Shown piece by piece: positions 33,541-41,817 of a stretch of DNA of 64,000 nt. The first letter of the stretch is position 1. The number at the start of each line of letters is the position of its first letter. The notes beneath the pieces were generated by a model that saw nothing but the letters and a program-made list of their open reading frames with translations, was not told the DNA's origin and did not search any database. The translations under genes were made by a program, and so were the position numbers. This DNA is from JACOMY01 sp046233115 (GTDB lineage: Bacteria > Pseudomonadota > Alphaproteobacteria > Kiloniellales > JACOMY01): NCBI GenBank assembly GCA_046233115.1, contig JBJXHM010000020.1, forward strand, positions 21,808 to 85,807. Reading direction: 5' to 3'.

Positions 33541-35337
33541 TCAGCCTGCGGCCGCCATCTCCTGGCGCAGCGCCCCGGTGGCGGCAAGGTCGAGCGCCAG
33601 GCTCTCGTCCTCGACCGAGCCGGTGAGCACCACGCCGTAGATCTCGCGGGCGCGCCGGGCGGTCTCGTAGCCTTCCAGCACGTCGCGCAGCACCCGGGCT
33701 GGGTCGCGTTCCAGCGGGTTGCCGTAGCCACCGCCGCCGGCGCTGTTGCCGTGCACCTTCTCGCCCTTGGCCAGACGTAGGATGGCAAGCCCGCCCAGCT
33801 CCTCCTCGTGGCCATTGGCGTTGATGCGGACGTGGCGGCAGGCGGCGCCGTCCTGGCCGCCGCGGACGCCCTTGGGGGCATAGACCGTGCCGTCGCAGGG
33901 CCAGATCACCTCCATCTGGTTCTCTCGCGGGCCGTAGCCGACCTCCAGGCCGGGCGCGCCGCGGAAGCGGCCGGCGCCGCCCGAGGCCGGGACGATACGG
34001 GCGAAGTCGAACTGCAGCGGATGCTTCAACTCGTCGACCTCGATGCTGTCGCGGTACATCAGGCCGGCCACCACCGGGATGCCGTAGCCGATCCAGCCGT
34101 CCGCCACCGGACTGGCCGGCCCGCCCGCGGAGCCCGCGATCAGCTGGTTCACGTAGTCCTCGTTGTCGTGGCGGTGGTCCTTGCCGGAGACCACGGCGAA
34201 GCCGGCGCCCATGCCGACCCCGCCCTCGGCCAGGCCCGAGCCCTCGCCGATCTCGGCGAAGGCGGCCTGGACGATGTTGATCAGCCGGTCGGCGACGTTG
34301 GTGGTGGCGACCGAGCAGGAGTGCGGGAAGCTGGGCTTGCCCGCCACCGAGCCCTCGCGCAGGTGCAGCTTGATCCGCCGGAAGGAGCCGGAGTTGCGCG
34401 GCACCGTCGGGTCGATCGAGTTGAAGACCCCGGCCACGGTCGAGGCGCTGACGCAGGCCTCGCTCTCGTTCAGGCCGCAGGGCAGGCAGTCGATGTTGTC
34501 GGTGAGGTCGAGGTCGATCATCGCCGCCTCGGGATCGACATGGACCACGACCTTCAGCGGGATGCCGTCGGGCACCACGCCCTCGAAGGGGTCGTGCGCG
34601 CCGCTGTTGGTCAGGGTGGCCTTGGGTAGCGCGCGCAGGGCCTGGACCATGCGCTCCTCGGAATAGTCCAGCCAGTTGGTGATGAAGGCCTTCAGGGTCT
34701 CCTTGCCGTACTTCTCGCCCAGCTCCTTCAGGCGCCGCTCGCCGACCCGGGCCGCGCCGATCCCGGCCAGGTAGTCCCCGTACCACTGGTTCGGCACCCG
34801 GATGCGCGAGCGGCACATGCGGATCACGTCCTCGACCATCTTGTAGTCGCGCTGGATCCTGACCGCCGGGAAGATCAGCGCGCCTTCCTCGTACTGGTCG
34901 CGGGCGCCGGCCATGTAGGTGGTCGGCAGCGCGTTGCCGATGTCGGCCTGGTGCGCCTTCACCACCGCGGTGAAGAGGTGCTCGCCCTCGATGAAGACCG
35001 GCACCAGGAAGGTGTGGTCGGCGGCGTGGGTGTTGCCGGTGTAGGGATCGTTGTGGAGGTAGCAGTCGCCCTCCATCAGGTCGGGGTTCAGGTCGCACAT
35101 GGTCTGGGTCTGCAGGTGCGCCCCGAAGATGTGGATCGGCAGCCCCTCGGCCGCGGCCAGCAGCCGGTTGTCGCCGGTGCAGAGCGCGCAGGAGAAGTCG
35201 CGCGCGGTGTTCAGCACCGCCGAGCGGCCGGCGCGCAGCAGGGTGTTGGTCATCTCGCGGATGACGCCGTCCATGCGGTTGGCGAGGATCGCCGTCATGA
35301 AGGGATCGAAGTCTGTCGCCGCGGCGGTCTCTGACAT
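33541..35337 (-). CDS. Hydantoinase B / oxoprolinase family protein
   Basis: 598 residues covering the HyuB (hydantoinase B/oxoprolinase) domain: DPFMTAILANRMDGVIREM, CALCTGDNRLLAAAEGLPIH, GDCYLHNDPYTGNTHAADHT, and the late GGVRGGQDGAAC and GNSAGGGGYGNPLERDP. With HyuA it forms ATP-dependent enzymes that open hydantoin, 5-oxoproline or related rings, or carboxylate acetone-like ketones. AGGAGG is nine bases before the ATG, and the HyuA gene ends 15 bases upstream. The nearby class III aminotransferase suggests a catabolic route that yields or uses an amine, but the substrate is open. Confidence 0.93.
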   Translation of the reverse strand: MSETAAATDFDPFMTAILANRMDGVIREMTNTLLRAGRSAVLNTARDFSCALCTGDNRLLAAAEGLPIHIFGAHLQTQTMCDLNPDLMEGDCYLHNDPYTGNTHAADHTFLVPVFIEGEHLFTAVVKAHQADIGNALPTTYMAGARDQYEEGALIFPAVRIQRDYKMVEDVIRMCRSRIRVPNQWYGDYLAGIGAARVGERRLKELGEKYGKETLKAFITNWLDYSEERMVQALRALPKATLTNSGAHDPFEGVVPDGIPLKVVVHVDPEAAMIDLDLTDNIDCLPCGLNESEACVSASTVAGVFNSIDPTVPRNSGSFRRIKLHLREGSVAGKPSFPHSCSVATTNVADRLINIVQAAFAEIGEGSGLAEGGVGMGAGFAVVSGKDHRHDNEDYVNQLIAGSAGGPASPVADGWIGYGIPVVAGLMYRDSIEVDELKHPLQFDFARIVPASGGAGRFRGAPGLEVGYGPRENQMEVIWPCDGTVYAPKGVRGGQDGAACRHVRINANGHEEELGGLAILRLAKGEKVHGNSAGGGGYGNPLERDPARVLRDVLEGYETARRAREIYGVVLTGSVEDESLALDLAATGALRQEMAAAG

Positions 35338-35352
35338 GATGCTAAGCCTCCT

Positions 35353-37422
35353 CTAGCGAAGCAGGTAGTTGCCGGCGCCGCTGACCTGCGCCGAGAGACC
35401 GGGATAGACCACCAGGGTGGTGGTCGGCTCCTCGATGATGGCCGGTCCCGCGATCAGGTCGCCGGGGCTGAGGTCGGTTGCCTTGTAGATCGGGGTCGCC
35501 ACCGCGTCCTCGCCGCCGAAGTAGCACTGTCGCAGGGTCGTGGGGTGATCCGGCGTGCGGATCGCCATGGCCGGGGAGCTCTGCCTGGTGCCGCCCAGCG
35601 AGACGATCAGGCGCGCCTTCCAGTTCACGATCTCCACCGGGCTGCCCTCGTCGCGCATGGCGAAGACGCGCTCGTGGATGTCGTGGAAGCCCTCGACGAA
35701 GTCCTTGAGATCGGTCGCGTCGCGGAAGCGCTGGGCGGGCAGGGGGGCATCCAGCTCCCAGACCTGGGCCAGGTAGCGGCACTCGGCGAGGAACTCGAAG
35801 TGAACCTCCTCCGCCTCGCGCGCAGGCAGGGTACGCCGGAAGGCCTCCAGCCGCTCCTGCAGGCTGTCCAGGACGGCGTTCACGGCCTCGTAGTTGAAGC
35901 GGTCGGAACGGGTGACGAAGGAGGCCGCCTCTTCCGCCACGATGTCGGCGTACTGCATGCCCGAGGCCGAGAGCACCGAGGCCACCTTGGGCAGGATCAC
36001 CTGCTCGCAGCCCAGCTCCTTGGCGATCGGCAGGATGTTGATGCCGGCCGCACCGCCGCCGGCGACGATCGAGCTGTCGCGCGGGTTGAAGCCCTCGTTG
36101 ATGGTGATGTCCTGGATCGCCTTGATCATCAGGTCGCTGGCCAGGGTCAGCACCTGGAAGGCGGTCTTCTCGATCGAGAGCCCGATCCGCTCCGCCACCT
36201 TGCCGATCGCCTGGCGCGCCAGGCCGACGTCCAGGGTCATGCGCCCGCCGAGGAAGTAGTCGGGGTCGAAGTAGCCCAGCACCGCCGCGGCGTCGGAGAC
36301 CGTGGGCTCGCTGCCGCCGAGGCCATAGCAGGCGGGGCCGGGATCGGCGCCGGCCGACTGCGGGCCCACCCGCATCAGCCCGCCGTTGTCGATCCAGGCG
36401 ATGGAGCCGCCGCCGGCCCCGATCGAGCGCATGTCGACCGCCGAGATGCCGAGCAGGTCGCCGGTGAAGCGGGGGCCCAGCCAGGTGTCACGGGCGAAGA
36501 CCAGGCGGCCGTCGCGGACCAGGCCGACGTCGAAGGTGGTGCCGCCGGTGTCGCAGACGATCACGTTCTCGCCCATCTTCTCCAGGGTCGAGTAGGTGAT
36601 GCCGGCGATCGGCGCCATCGCCGGGCCGGAGCCGACGGTGTAGATCGGCTTCTCGGTCAGGGCCTCGACGTGGTTGCAGCCGCCGGCCGCGGTGGAGACC
36701 AGGATCTCGCCCCGGTAGCCGGCCGCACGCAGGTCGCTCTCCAGCCCGCGCAGGTGCTGCTGCATCAGCGGCTTCAGCGAGGCGTCGATGGCGGTGGCCG
36801 AGGCGCGGCGGTATTCCCGCACGATCGGGATCAGCTGGTGTGACAGGGTGACGGGGACCTCGGGCAGCAACTCCTCGATCAGGCCTTTCAGCGCCAACTC
36901 GTGCGCCGGGTTGGCCACCGACCAGAGCAGGCAGACCGCGATCGCCTCGAAGCCGCGCGCCTTGATCGCCGCCAGGGTCTCGCGCGCCTGGCTCTCGCTC
37001 AGCGCCTTGACCACCCCGCCCTCGGCGTTGATGCGCTCGTCGATCTCGAAGGTGTGGCGGCGCGGGATGTAGGGGTCCGGGAACTCGGTGGTGAAGTCGT
37101 GCGGGTTGTGCTTGCCGCCTTCCTTGATCAGCAGGATGTCGGGAAAGCCCTTGGTGGTGAGGAAGGCGGTCTTGGCGGCGGTCTTGGTGACGATGGCGTT
37201 GGTCGCCCGCGTGGTGCCGTAGACCAGCAGGTCGGTCTGGCCCAGCAGGTCGGCGACCGAGAGCCCGATCTCCTCAGCCGCGGCTTGGATCGCCGACTCC
37301 ATGCCGCGGTAGATGCGGTCGCGCGTGGTCAGCGCCTTGCCGAGGGTGAAGGTCCCGGCCTCGTCGGCGACCACGGCGTCGGTGAAGGTCCCCCCGGTGT
37401 CGATGGTGATCCTGTAGCCCAT
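35353..37422 (-). CDS. Hydantoinase A / oxoprolinase family protein
   Basis: 689 residues with the ASKHA-type ATPase fold. The N-terminal phosphate loop is RITIDTGGTFTDAVV. Further motifs are VYGTTRATNAIVTKTAAKTA, ENVIVCDTGGTTFDVGLV (second phosphate loop, about residue 290), IGAGGGSIAWIDNGG, and the glycine-rich IVAGGGAAGINILPIAKELG. The C-terminal region ends with GPAIIEEPTTTLVV, as usual for HyuA. It should use ATP to activate the lactam or hydantoin substrate before hydrolysis by the HyuB partner. AAGGAG lies 11 bases before the ATG. It lies 42 bases after the aminotransferase gene and 15 before HyuB, so the three form an operon. Confidence 0.94.
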   Translation of the reverse strand: MGYRITIDTGGTFTDAVVADEAGTFTLGKALTTRDRIYRGMESAIQAAAEEIGLSVADLLGQTDLLVYGTTRATNAIVTKTAAKTAFLTTKGFPDILLIKEGGKHNPHDFTTEFPDPYIPRRHTFEIDERINAEGGVVKALSESQARETLAAIKARGFEAIAVCLLWSVANPAHELALKGLIEELLPEVPVTLSHQLIPIVREYRRASATAIDASLKPLMQQHLRGLESDLRAAGYRGEILVSTAAGGCNHVEALTEKPIYTVGSGPAMAPIAGITYSTLEKMGENVIVCDTGGTTFDVGLVRDGRLVFARDTWLGPRFTGDLLGISAVDMRSIGAGGGSIAWIDNGGLMRVGPQSAGADPGPACYGLGGSEPTVSDAAAVLGYFDPDYFLGGRMTLDVGLARQAIGKVAERIGLSIEKTAFQVLTLASDLMIKAIQDITINEGFNPRDSSIVAGGGAAGINILPIAKELGCEQVILPKVASVLSASGMQYADIVAEEAASFVTRSDRFNYEAVNAVLDSLQERLEAFRRTLPAREAEEVHFEFLAECRYLAQVWELDAPLPAQRFRDATDLKDFVEGFHDIHERVFAMRDEGSPVEIVNWKARLIVSLGGTRQSSPAMAIRTPDHPTTLRQCYFGGEDAVATPIYKATDLSPGDLIAGPAIIEEPTTTLVVYPGLSAQVSGAGNYLLR

Positions 37423-37464
37423 ACCGCTCGCTGTCTCCTTACTTGTGCCGTTCGTGACGGCCGA

Positions 37465-38841
37465 CTAGCCGGCCCGCGACTGGTCGAGCAGGTCCTGCAG
37501 GCCCTGGTCCAGCAGCGCGAAGATCTCGGCGTAGTCCTCCGCGGTGGCGATCAGCGGCGGGCCGATGATCACCGTGTCGGCGCGCGGCCGGACGATCAGC
37601 CCGCGCTCCATGCAGAGCTCCAGCAGCGCCTGGCCCAGCTTGCCGCGCCTGGCCTCGCCGAAGGCGCCGAAGGCCTCGGGCTTCAGCTGCAGCGCGCCGG
37701 CCAGCCCGATGGTGCGGACCTGGGCCACGGCCTCGTGGTCGGCGAGGGCATTGATGTGGCCGTGCAGCACCGGGATCATCCGCTTCACGTGGCCCAGGAT
37801 GTCGCGCTCCTCCATCAGCTCGATCACCCGTACCGCGACCGCGGCACCGGCCGGATGGCCGTGGAAGGTGCCGGCGTGGTGGAAGCCCTGCATGGCGTCG
37901 TTGCCCAGCACCATGTTGTCGTAGATCTCCTTCGAGACCACGGTGGCGGATAGCGGGAAGTAGGAGCCGGTGATCGACTTCGAGAGGCTCATCATGTCGG
38001 GCTTGAAGCCCAGGATCTGGTCGACCCCGAACCACTCGCCGGTGCGGCCGAAACCGGTGATGACCTCGTCGTCGAGGAAGAGGATGCCATGGCGGTCCAG
38101 CACCTGCTTGATCGCCTGGAAGTAGCCGGCGGGCGGCGGGATCAGCCCGGCCGAGAAGGAAATCGGCTCGGCGACGAAGAGGCCCACGGTCTCGGGTCCG
38201 GCCTCCTGGATCACGCTCTCCAGCTCCGCGGCCAGGCGGGCAACGAAGTCGGCCTCGCTCTCGCCGGGCAGCTTCTTGTTGAAGTAGTCCGGCTGGCTGA
38301 CGATGCGGTAGTCGCGCATGTCGAGCGCGAAGCCGTCGTGGAAGGTCTTGGCGCCGCCCAGCGAAGAGCTGACCACGGTGGAGCCGTGATAGCTGGTCTC
38401 GCGCGAGATCACCTTCCGCCGCTCCGGCCGGCCGGCATAGACGTTGGCGTAGCGCATGAACTTGACGGCGTAGTCGTTTGCCTCGGAGCCGGTGGTTGCG
38501 TAGCTGATGTGCGGGCGTTCCAGCGGCAGGCGCTCGATCAGCATCTCGGTCAGGCGCAGCACGATGTCGATGGTGCGGTGCGAGGCGGAGACGTAGGCCG
38601 GCATGGTCTTGAGCTGCTTGTAGGCGGCCTCGGCCAGCTCGTCCTCGCTGTAGCCCAGCGAGGCGCAGAAGAAGGAGGCGCAGGCCTCGATGTAGCGCCG
38701 CCCGTTCTCGTCGATGACGCGGATGCCGTCGCCGCCGGTCAGCACCAGCGGCCGCTGGCTCTGCAGCGCGCGTAGGTCGCTGTAGCCGAGGATGATGTTG
38801 TCGGTCGCCTCGTTGGAATGCGCGATCGCGATGTTCGCCAT
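37465..38841 (-). CDS. Class III (omega) aminotransferase family protein
   Basis: 458 residues of the fold-type I, class III aminotransferase family. Motifs: ITGGDGIRVID-like start (VLTGGDGIRVIDENG), ATTGSEANDYAVKFMRY, ETSYHGSTVVSSSLGG, LFLDDEVITGFGRTGEWFG, and MSLSKSITGSYFPLSA, whose lysine binds pyridoxal phosphate (about residue 285). Such enzymes move amino groups from omega-amino acids, polyamines or similar to pyruvate or 2-oxoglutarate. GGAGG sits about nine bases before ATG 38841; the frame is open to 38883 but without better support. It lies between the AraC regulator gene and HyuA, all on the minus strand. Confidence 0.92.
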   Translation of the reverse strand: MANIAIAHSNEATDNIILGYSDLRALQSQRPLVLTGGDGIRVIDENGRRYIEACASFFCASLGYSEDELAEAAYKQLKTMPAYVSASHRTIDIVLRLTEMLIERLPLERPHISYATTGSEANDYAVKFMRYANVYAGRPERRKVISRETSYHGSTVVSSSLGGAKTFHDGFALDMRDYRIVSQPDYFNKKLPGESEADFVARLAAELESVIQEAGPETVGLFVAEPISFSAGLIPPPAGYFQAIKQVLDRHGILFLDDEVITGFGRTGEWFGVDQILGFKPDMMSLSKSITGSYFPLSATVVSKEIYDNMVLGNDAMQGFHHAGTFHGHPAGAAVAVRVIELMEERDILGHVKRMIPVLHGHINALADHEAVAQVRTIGLAGALQLKPEAFGAFGEARRGKLGQALLELCMERGLIVRPRADTVIIGPPLIATAEDYAEIFALLDQGLQDLLDQSRAG

Positions 38842-38958
38842 GGGTCTGAGCCTCCGCCCGTTCGCCGGCCTTCGATCCCGCAAGACTAGCGGAGGCCGGC
38901 GGTGCGGTCCTTGGCTCAGCGCGCCATTTGGCTTGTGCCAGGGCGCATGGGGGGCGTG

Positions 38959-39969
38959 CTAGCGCTCGGCGCCGGCCTTGCCGGTCTGCTGGCGCCGATA
39001 CTCGCCCGGCGGCATGCCGACGAGCTGGCGGAAGGTGCGGCTGAAGTGGCCGGGATCGTAGAAGCCGACCGAATAGCCGATGGCGGCAACCGAGAGGTTG
39101 AGCCGGGTGGGGTCGGCCAATCGGCGCTTGGCGGCGGCGATGCGGCGGGCCCGGATCACGCCCGAGACCGTCTCCTCGCGCTCGGCGAACATCTTCTGGA
39201 TGTAGCGCTCGGAGAGGCCGAGCTCGCCGGCCAGGCTACCGGCGCTCAAGGCCGGGTCGTCGAGGCGGTTCTCAATGGCGTGCAGGATGCGGCGCAGGTG
39301 CGCCAGGCGGACCGAAGTCTCGCTGCTCTCCAGCGCCTGAACCGGGGCGGAGATGGCCAGCGCGAAGAGGTCCAGGAGCTGCGCCGTTAGCGCTTCGGTG
39401 GAGGCCTTGTCCAGGCCCTCGCTCTGGGTCAATGCCGAGCGGACGAAGTCGACGAAGATGCGGATCAGGGCGTGCTCGTGCGAGAAGCGGCTGGCGGCAA
39501 GGTCGTCGATCAGCGGGATGCGCTCGCGGGCGTGGCGTCCCTCGATGCGCAGGGTCAGGATCGCGTTCTGGGTGCTTTGCAGGAACTGGTAGGTCTCGGC
39601 GATCGAGATCAGCGAGAAGCTGCCCGGCGGCAGGGCCGCCTCGCGTCCGTGCTGGCGCACGGCGATCGGCGCCATCTGCGGGATCGGGATGAAGTAGTAG
39701 TCGCTGGCGGCGCGGCTGAGGTGCGACTTGCGCCGGTAGACGTCCATCGGATCGCTGGAGGCCATGCCTAGGCGAACCGCCGGCAGGTCCAGGGTCACCA
39801 GGTTGCCGCGATAGTTCTCGTGGCCGCGGCAGTCGACGTCGAGGGGGTAGTACTGGTCGTAGAGGATGTCGGCCCAGGCGGCGTGGCGCTTGGGCTCCGA
39901 GAGGGCGCCGACGTCGAACACGCCCTTGTGGGCGTTCGGAACGTCGCTTTGCTGTGGCCTCTGTTGCAC
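38959..39969 (-). CDS. AraC family transcriptional regulator
   Basis: About 336 residues. The C-terminal 100 residues hold the two AraC helix-turn-helix motifs: LSAGSLAGELGLSERYIQKMF and IGYSVGFYDPGHFSRTFRQLVG followed by PGEYRR. The N-terminal part resembles the AraC ligand-binding domain 2 (WADILYDQYYPLDVDC). The open frame runs far upstream to 40365, but the extra part is not protein-like. I place the start at a GTG at 39969; GGAGG is 12 bases upstream, so it is uncertain. It is transcribed in the same direction as, and 117 bases before, the aminotransferase-hydantoinase operon, and is its probable regulator. Confidence 0.85.
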   Translation of the reverse strand: MQQRPQQSDVPNAHKGVFDVGALSEPKRHAAWADILYDQYYPLDVDCRGHENYRGNLVTLDLPAVRLGMASSDPMDVYRRKSHLSRAASDYYFIPIPQMAPIAVRQHGREAALPPGSFSLISIAETYQFLQSTQNAILTLRIEGRHARERIPLIDDLAASRFSHEHALIRIFVDFVRSALTQSEGLDKASTEALTAQLLDLFALAISAPVQALESSETSVRLAHLRRILHAIENRLDDPALSAGSLAGELGLSERYIQKMFAEREETVSGVIRARRIAAAKRRLADPTRLNLSVAAIGYSVGFYDPGHFSRTFRQLVGMPPGEYRRQQTGKAGAER

Positions 39970-40506
39970 CCTCAGCCGGCACCTCCGGATTGCCGTTGAC
40001 CGCTCCGCGGGAACACGACCCCGGGCAGAGCGCTGCGCCGCGGGCTTGTATCGGAACCGGGCGGCGAACTGCCGCCGGCCCAATGCTAGTCTAGTGCGGT
40101 TCCGCGAGACAAGCGGGAGGACGACCTTGGACAGGATTTGCCGTCCAAAGCCTGACTTTGCCGTAGACGATTGGCCGATGGAGCTATCGATCACCGCGGC
40201 CAACGAGACGATTCTCGCGCATCCCGGGATAACCAGTACTATCTCCCTATTGTACCGAGCAGTAGCCGGACGAAGACAATGCGAGAGTGTTCTGCAATAG
40301 AAGTCCTGTCTAGGGTTAGCGGGCGCGGAGGCTAAGCTTTGGATCGTTGGGTCAGCCGTAAGCAATTGATTTTTTTTGAGAAGACGGAAGTGATGTGTGG
40401 GGTTTAATCAAAGGTTTAGTGCAATATTTTGCTGATCTATTGTGGTTTCCGCATTGCTGTGGGAAGCTGTTCAATACACTTCGCGGGCAGTATGAGGATC
40501 CTGGAG
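39970..40506. other. Intergenic region between AraC gene and RTX gene 2
   Basis: About 540 bases holding the promoters of two divergent genes. The right part (40310-40480) is AT-rich. No convincing gene or repeat is visible; the long AraC frame reads through it only because GC-rich codons avoid stops. Confidence 0.35.
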
Positions 40507-41592
40507 ATGTCTGTCGTCGTCGGCACCTATCTGAACGATACGCTCTCCGGTACGGATGTGGCGGATTCGATCTATGGTCTGGAGGGGGATGACCGGCTTT
40601 ACGGGTTGACGGGCGATGACAGCCTCTTTGGTGGCCAAGGAAATGACCTCGTTGTCATTGGCGGCGACGGCGACGACAGACTTTTTGGCGGTGACGGCAT
40701 TGACTCGTTTTTCAGGGGCGGCAATGGCAGCGACAGCATCTTCGGTGGAACAGGGAACGATGATGCTCTTATTGGTGATAGTGGCGAGGACAGTGTATTC
40801 GGTGGCAGTGGAGATGATTTATACTTGATTGGTGGTGGCGATGTGGACTGGCTGTACGGCGGTCAGGGGGACGATGCTTCTTTCTATGGTGGCAGTGGTG
40901 ACGACTGGGTCTTCGGAGATGCAGGGGACGATGTCGCTCTTACTGGAGAGGAAGGCGACGACACGCTATTCGGCGGCGAGGGGAATGACTCCGCACTCTG
41001 GGGAGATATCGGGAACGACACCATTTTCGGCGACAGCGGCAGGGATGGCGGCCTCGGTGGACGTGAAGGAGATGACAGCCTCTTCGGCGGCAGTGGCAAC
41101 GATCGCGTCCTCCGCGGTAACAGCGGCCTCGACAGCCTGTTCGGCGGCAGTGGGGCAGACTCCGGACTGTCGGGCGGCGCCGACAGGGACTATCTCGCCG
41201 GGGGCGCAGGAGCAGATGTACGCCTCTTCGGCGCAGGCAACAGCGACAGGATCTTCGGGGGAGCGGGCGACGACTCCTTTCTGTTCGGTGGGTGGGGATA
41301 CGATATCCTCAATGGTGGCCGCGGGAAGGACTCACACCTCTATGGCGTCAGCGGCAACGACGTTCTGCGTGGTGGGCGCGGGCATGATGCCTTTCTCTAC
41401 GGTGGTTTCGGGATAGATAGCATCTTCGGCGGCAGTGGCAGGGACACTCTGAACGTCGCCAGCCAGGGCGAGTTGCAGGCAGGCGACTTGTTTGACGGCG
41501 GGGCGGGCTCCGACACGCTCATGCTGGCGGCCGGCGTCAGCCTGTCGGCCGGCGTAACGCTCACCAGTATCGAGTTCGTGATCTATGGGTAG
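40507..41592 (+). CDS. RTX calcium-binding repeat protein 2, short
   Basis: 361 residues starting MSVVVGTYLNDTLSGTDVAD; an upstream ATG at 40492 is also possible. Nearly the whole protein is RTX repeat with the alternating 9/10 pattern, for example DSLFGGSGN then DRVLRGNSGL. It ends GAGSDTLMLAAGVSLSAG then VTLTSIEFVIYG and stops, without the C-terminal domain present in RTX protein 1, so it may be truncated or use the last helix-free segment as export signal. The 5' half is low in GC for this genome (40741-40800 has 29 of 60). A calcium-binding extracellular protein is the best reading; the role is unknown. It converges with the giant autotransporter gene. Confidence 0.83.
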   Translation: MSVVVGTYLNDTLSGTDVADSIYGLEGDDRLYGLTGDDSLFGGQGNDLVVIGGDGDDRLFGGDGIDSFFRGGNGSDSIFGGTGNDDALIGDSGEDSVFGGSGDDLYLIGGGDVDWLYGGQGDDASFYGGSGDDWVFGDAGDDVALTGEEGDDTLFGGEGNDSALWGDIGNDTIFGDSGRDGGLGGREGDDSLFGGSGNDRVLRGNSGLDSLFGGSGADSGLSGGADRDYLAGGAGADVRLFGAGNSDRIFGGAGDDSFLFGGWGYDILNGGRGKDSHLYGVSGNDVLRGGRGHDAFLYGGFGIDSIFGGSGRDTLNVASQGELQAGDLFDGGAGSDTLMLAAGVSLSAGVTLTSIEFVIYG

Positions 41593-41817
41593 TCGTGCGG
41601 TGAGCGGCAGTTGTCTTTGGCAAGAAATTGATGCGATGGGCGACTCAATATGAGTGCGGAAATCTAAGCCAATTCCGACATAGACAGGCGTTTATGTCAC
41701 AAATACATTATTTAACACTCTTCTTTTGGCGTGGGTTCATATTCTGTTAATTGATAGGGTGGGCTTTGGCAACGAGGATGCGCTTAAGGTCGTGCGCAGC
41801 GTTGGTTAAGCGGCCTG

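Noticed and set aside
33356..35098. 580-codon minus-strand frame overlapping the hydantoinase B gene
   Set aside because: It is an out-of-frame shadow of the clear HyuB gene, rich in Arg/Gly/Pro with no recognisable domain.
39970..40365. N-terminal extension of the AraC regulator by 132 codons
   Set aside because: The extra stretch does not look like protein and lacks family similarity; it crosses the probable promoter of the regulator.
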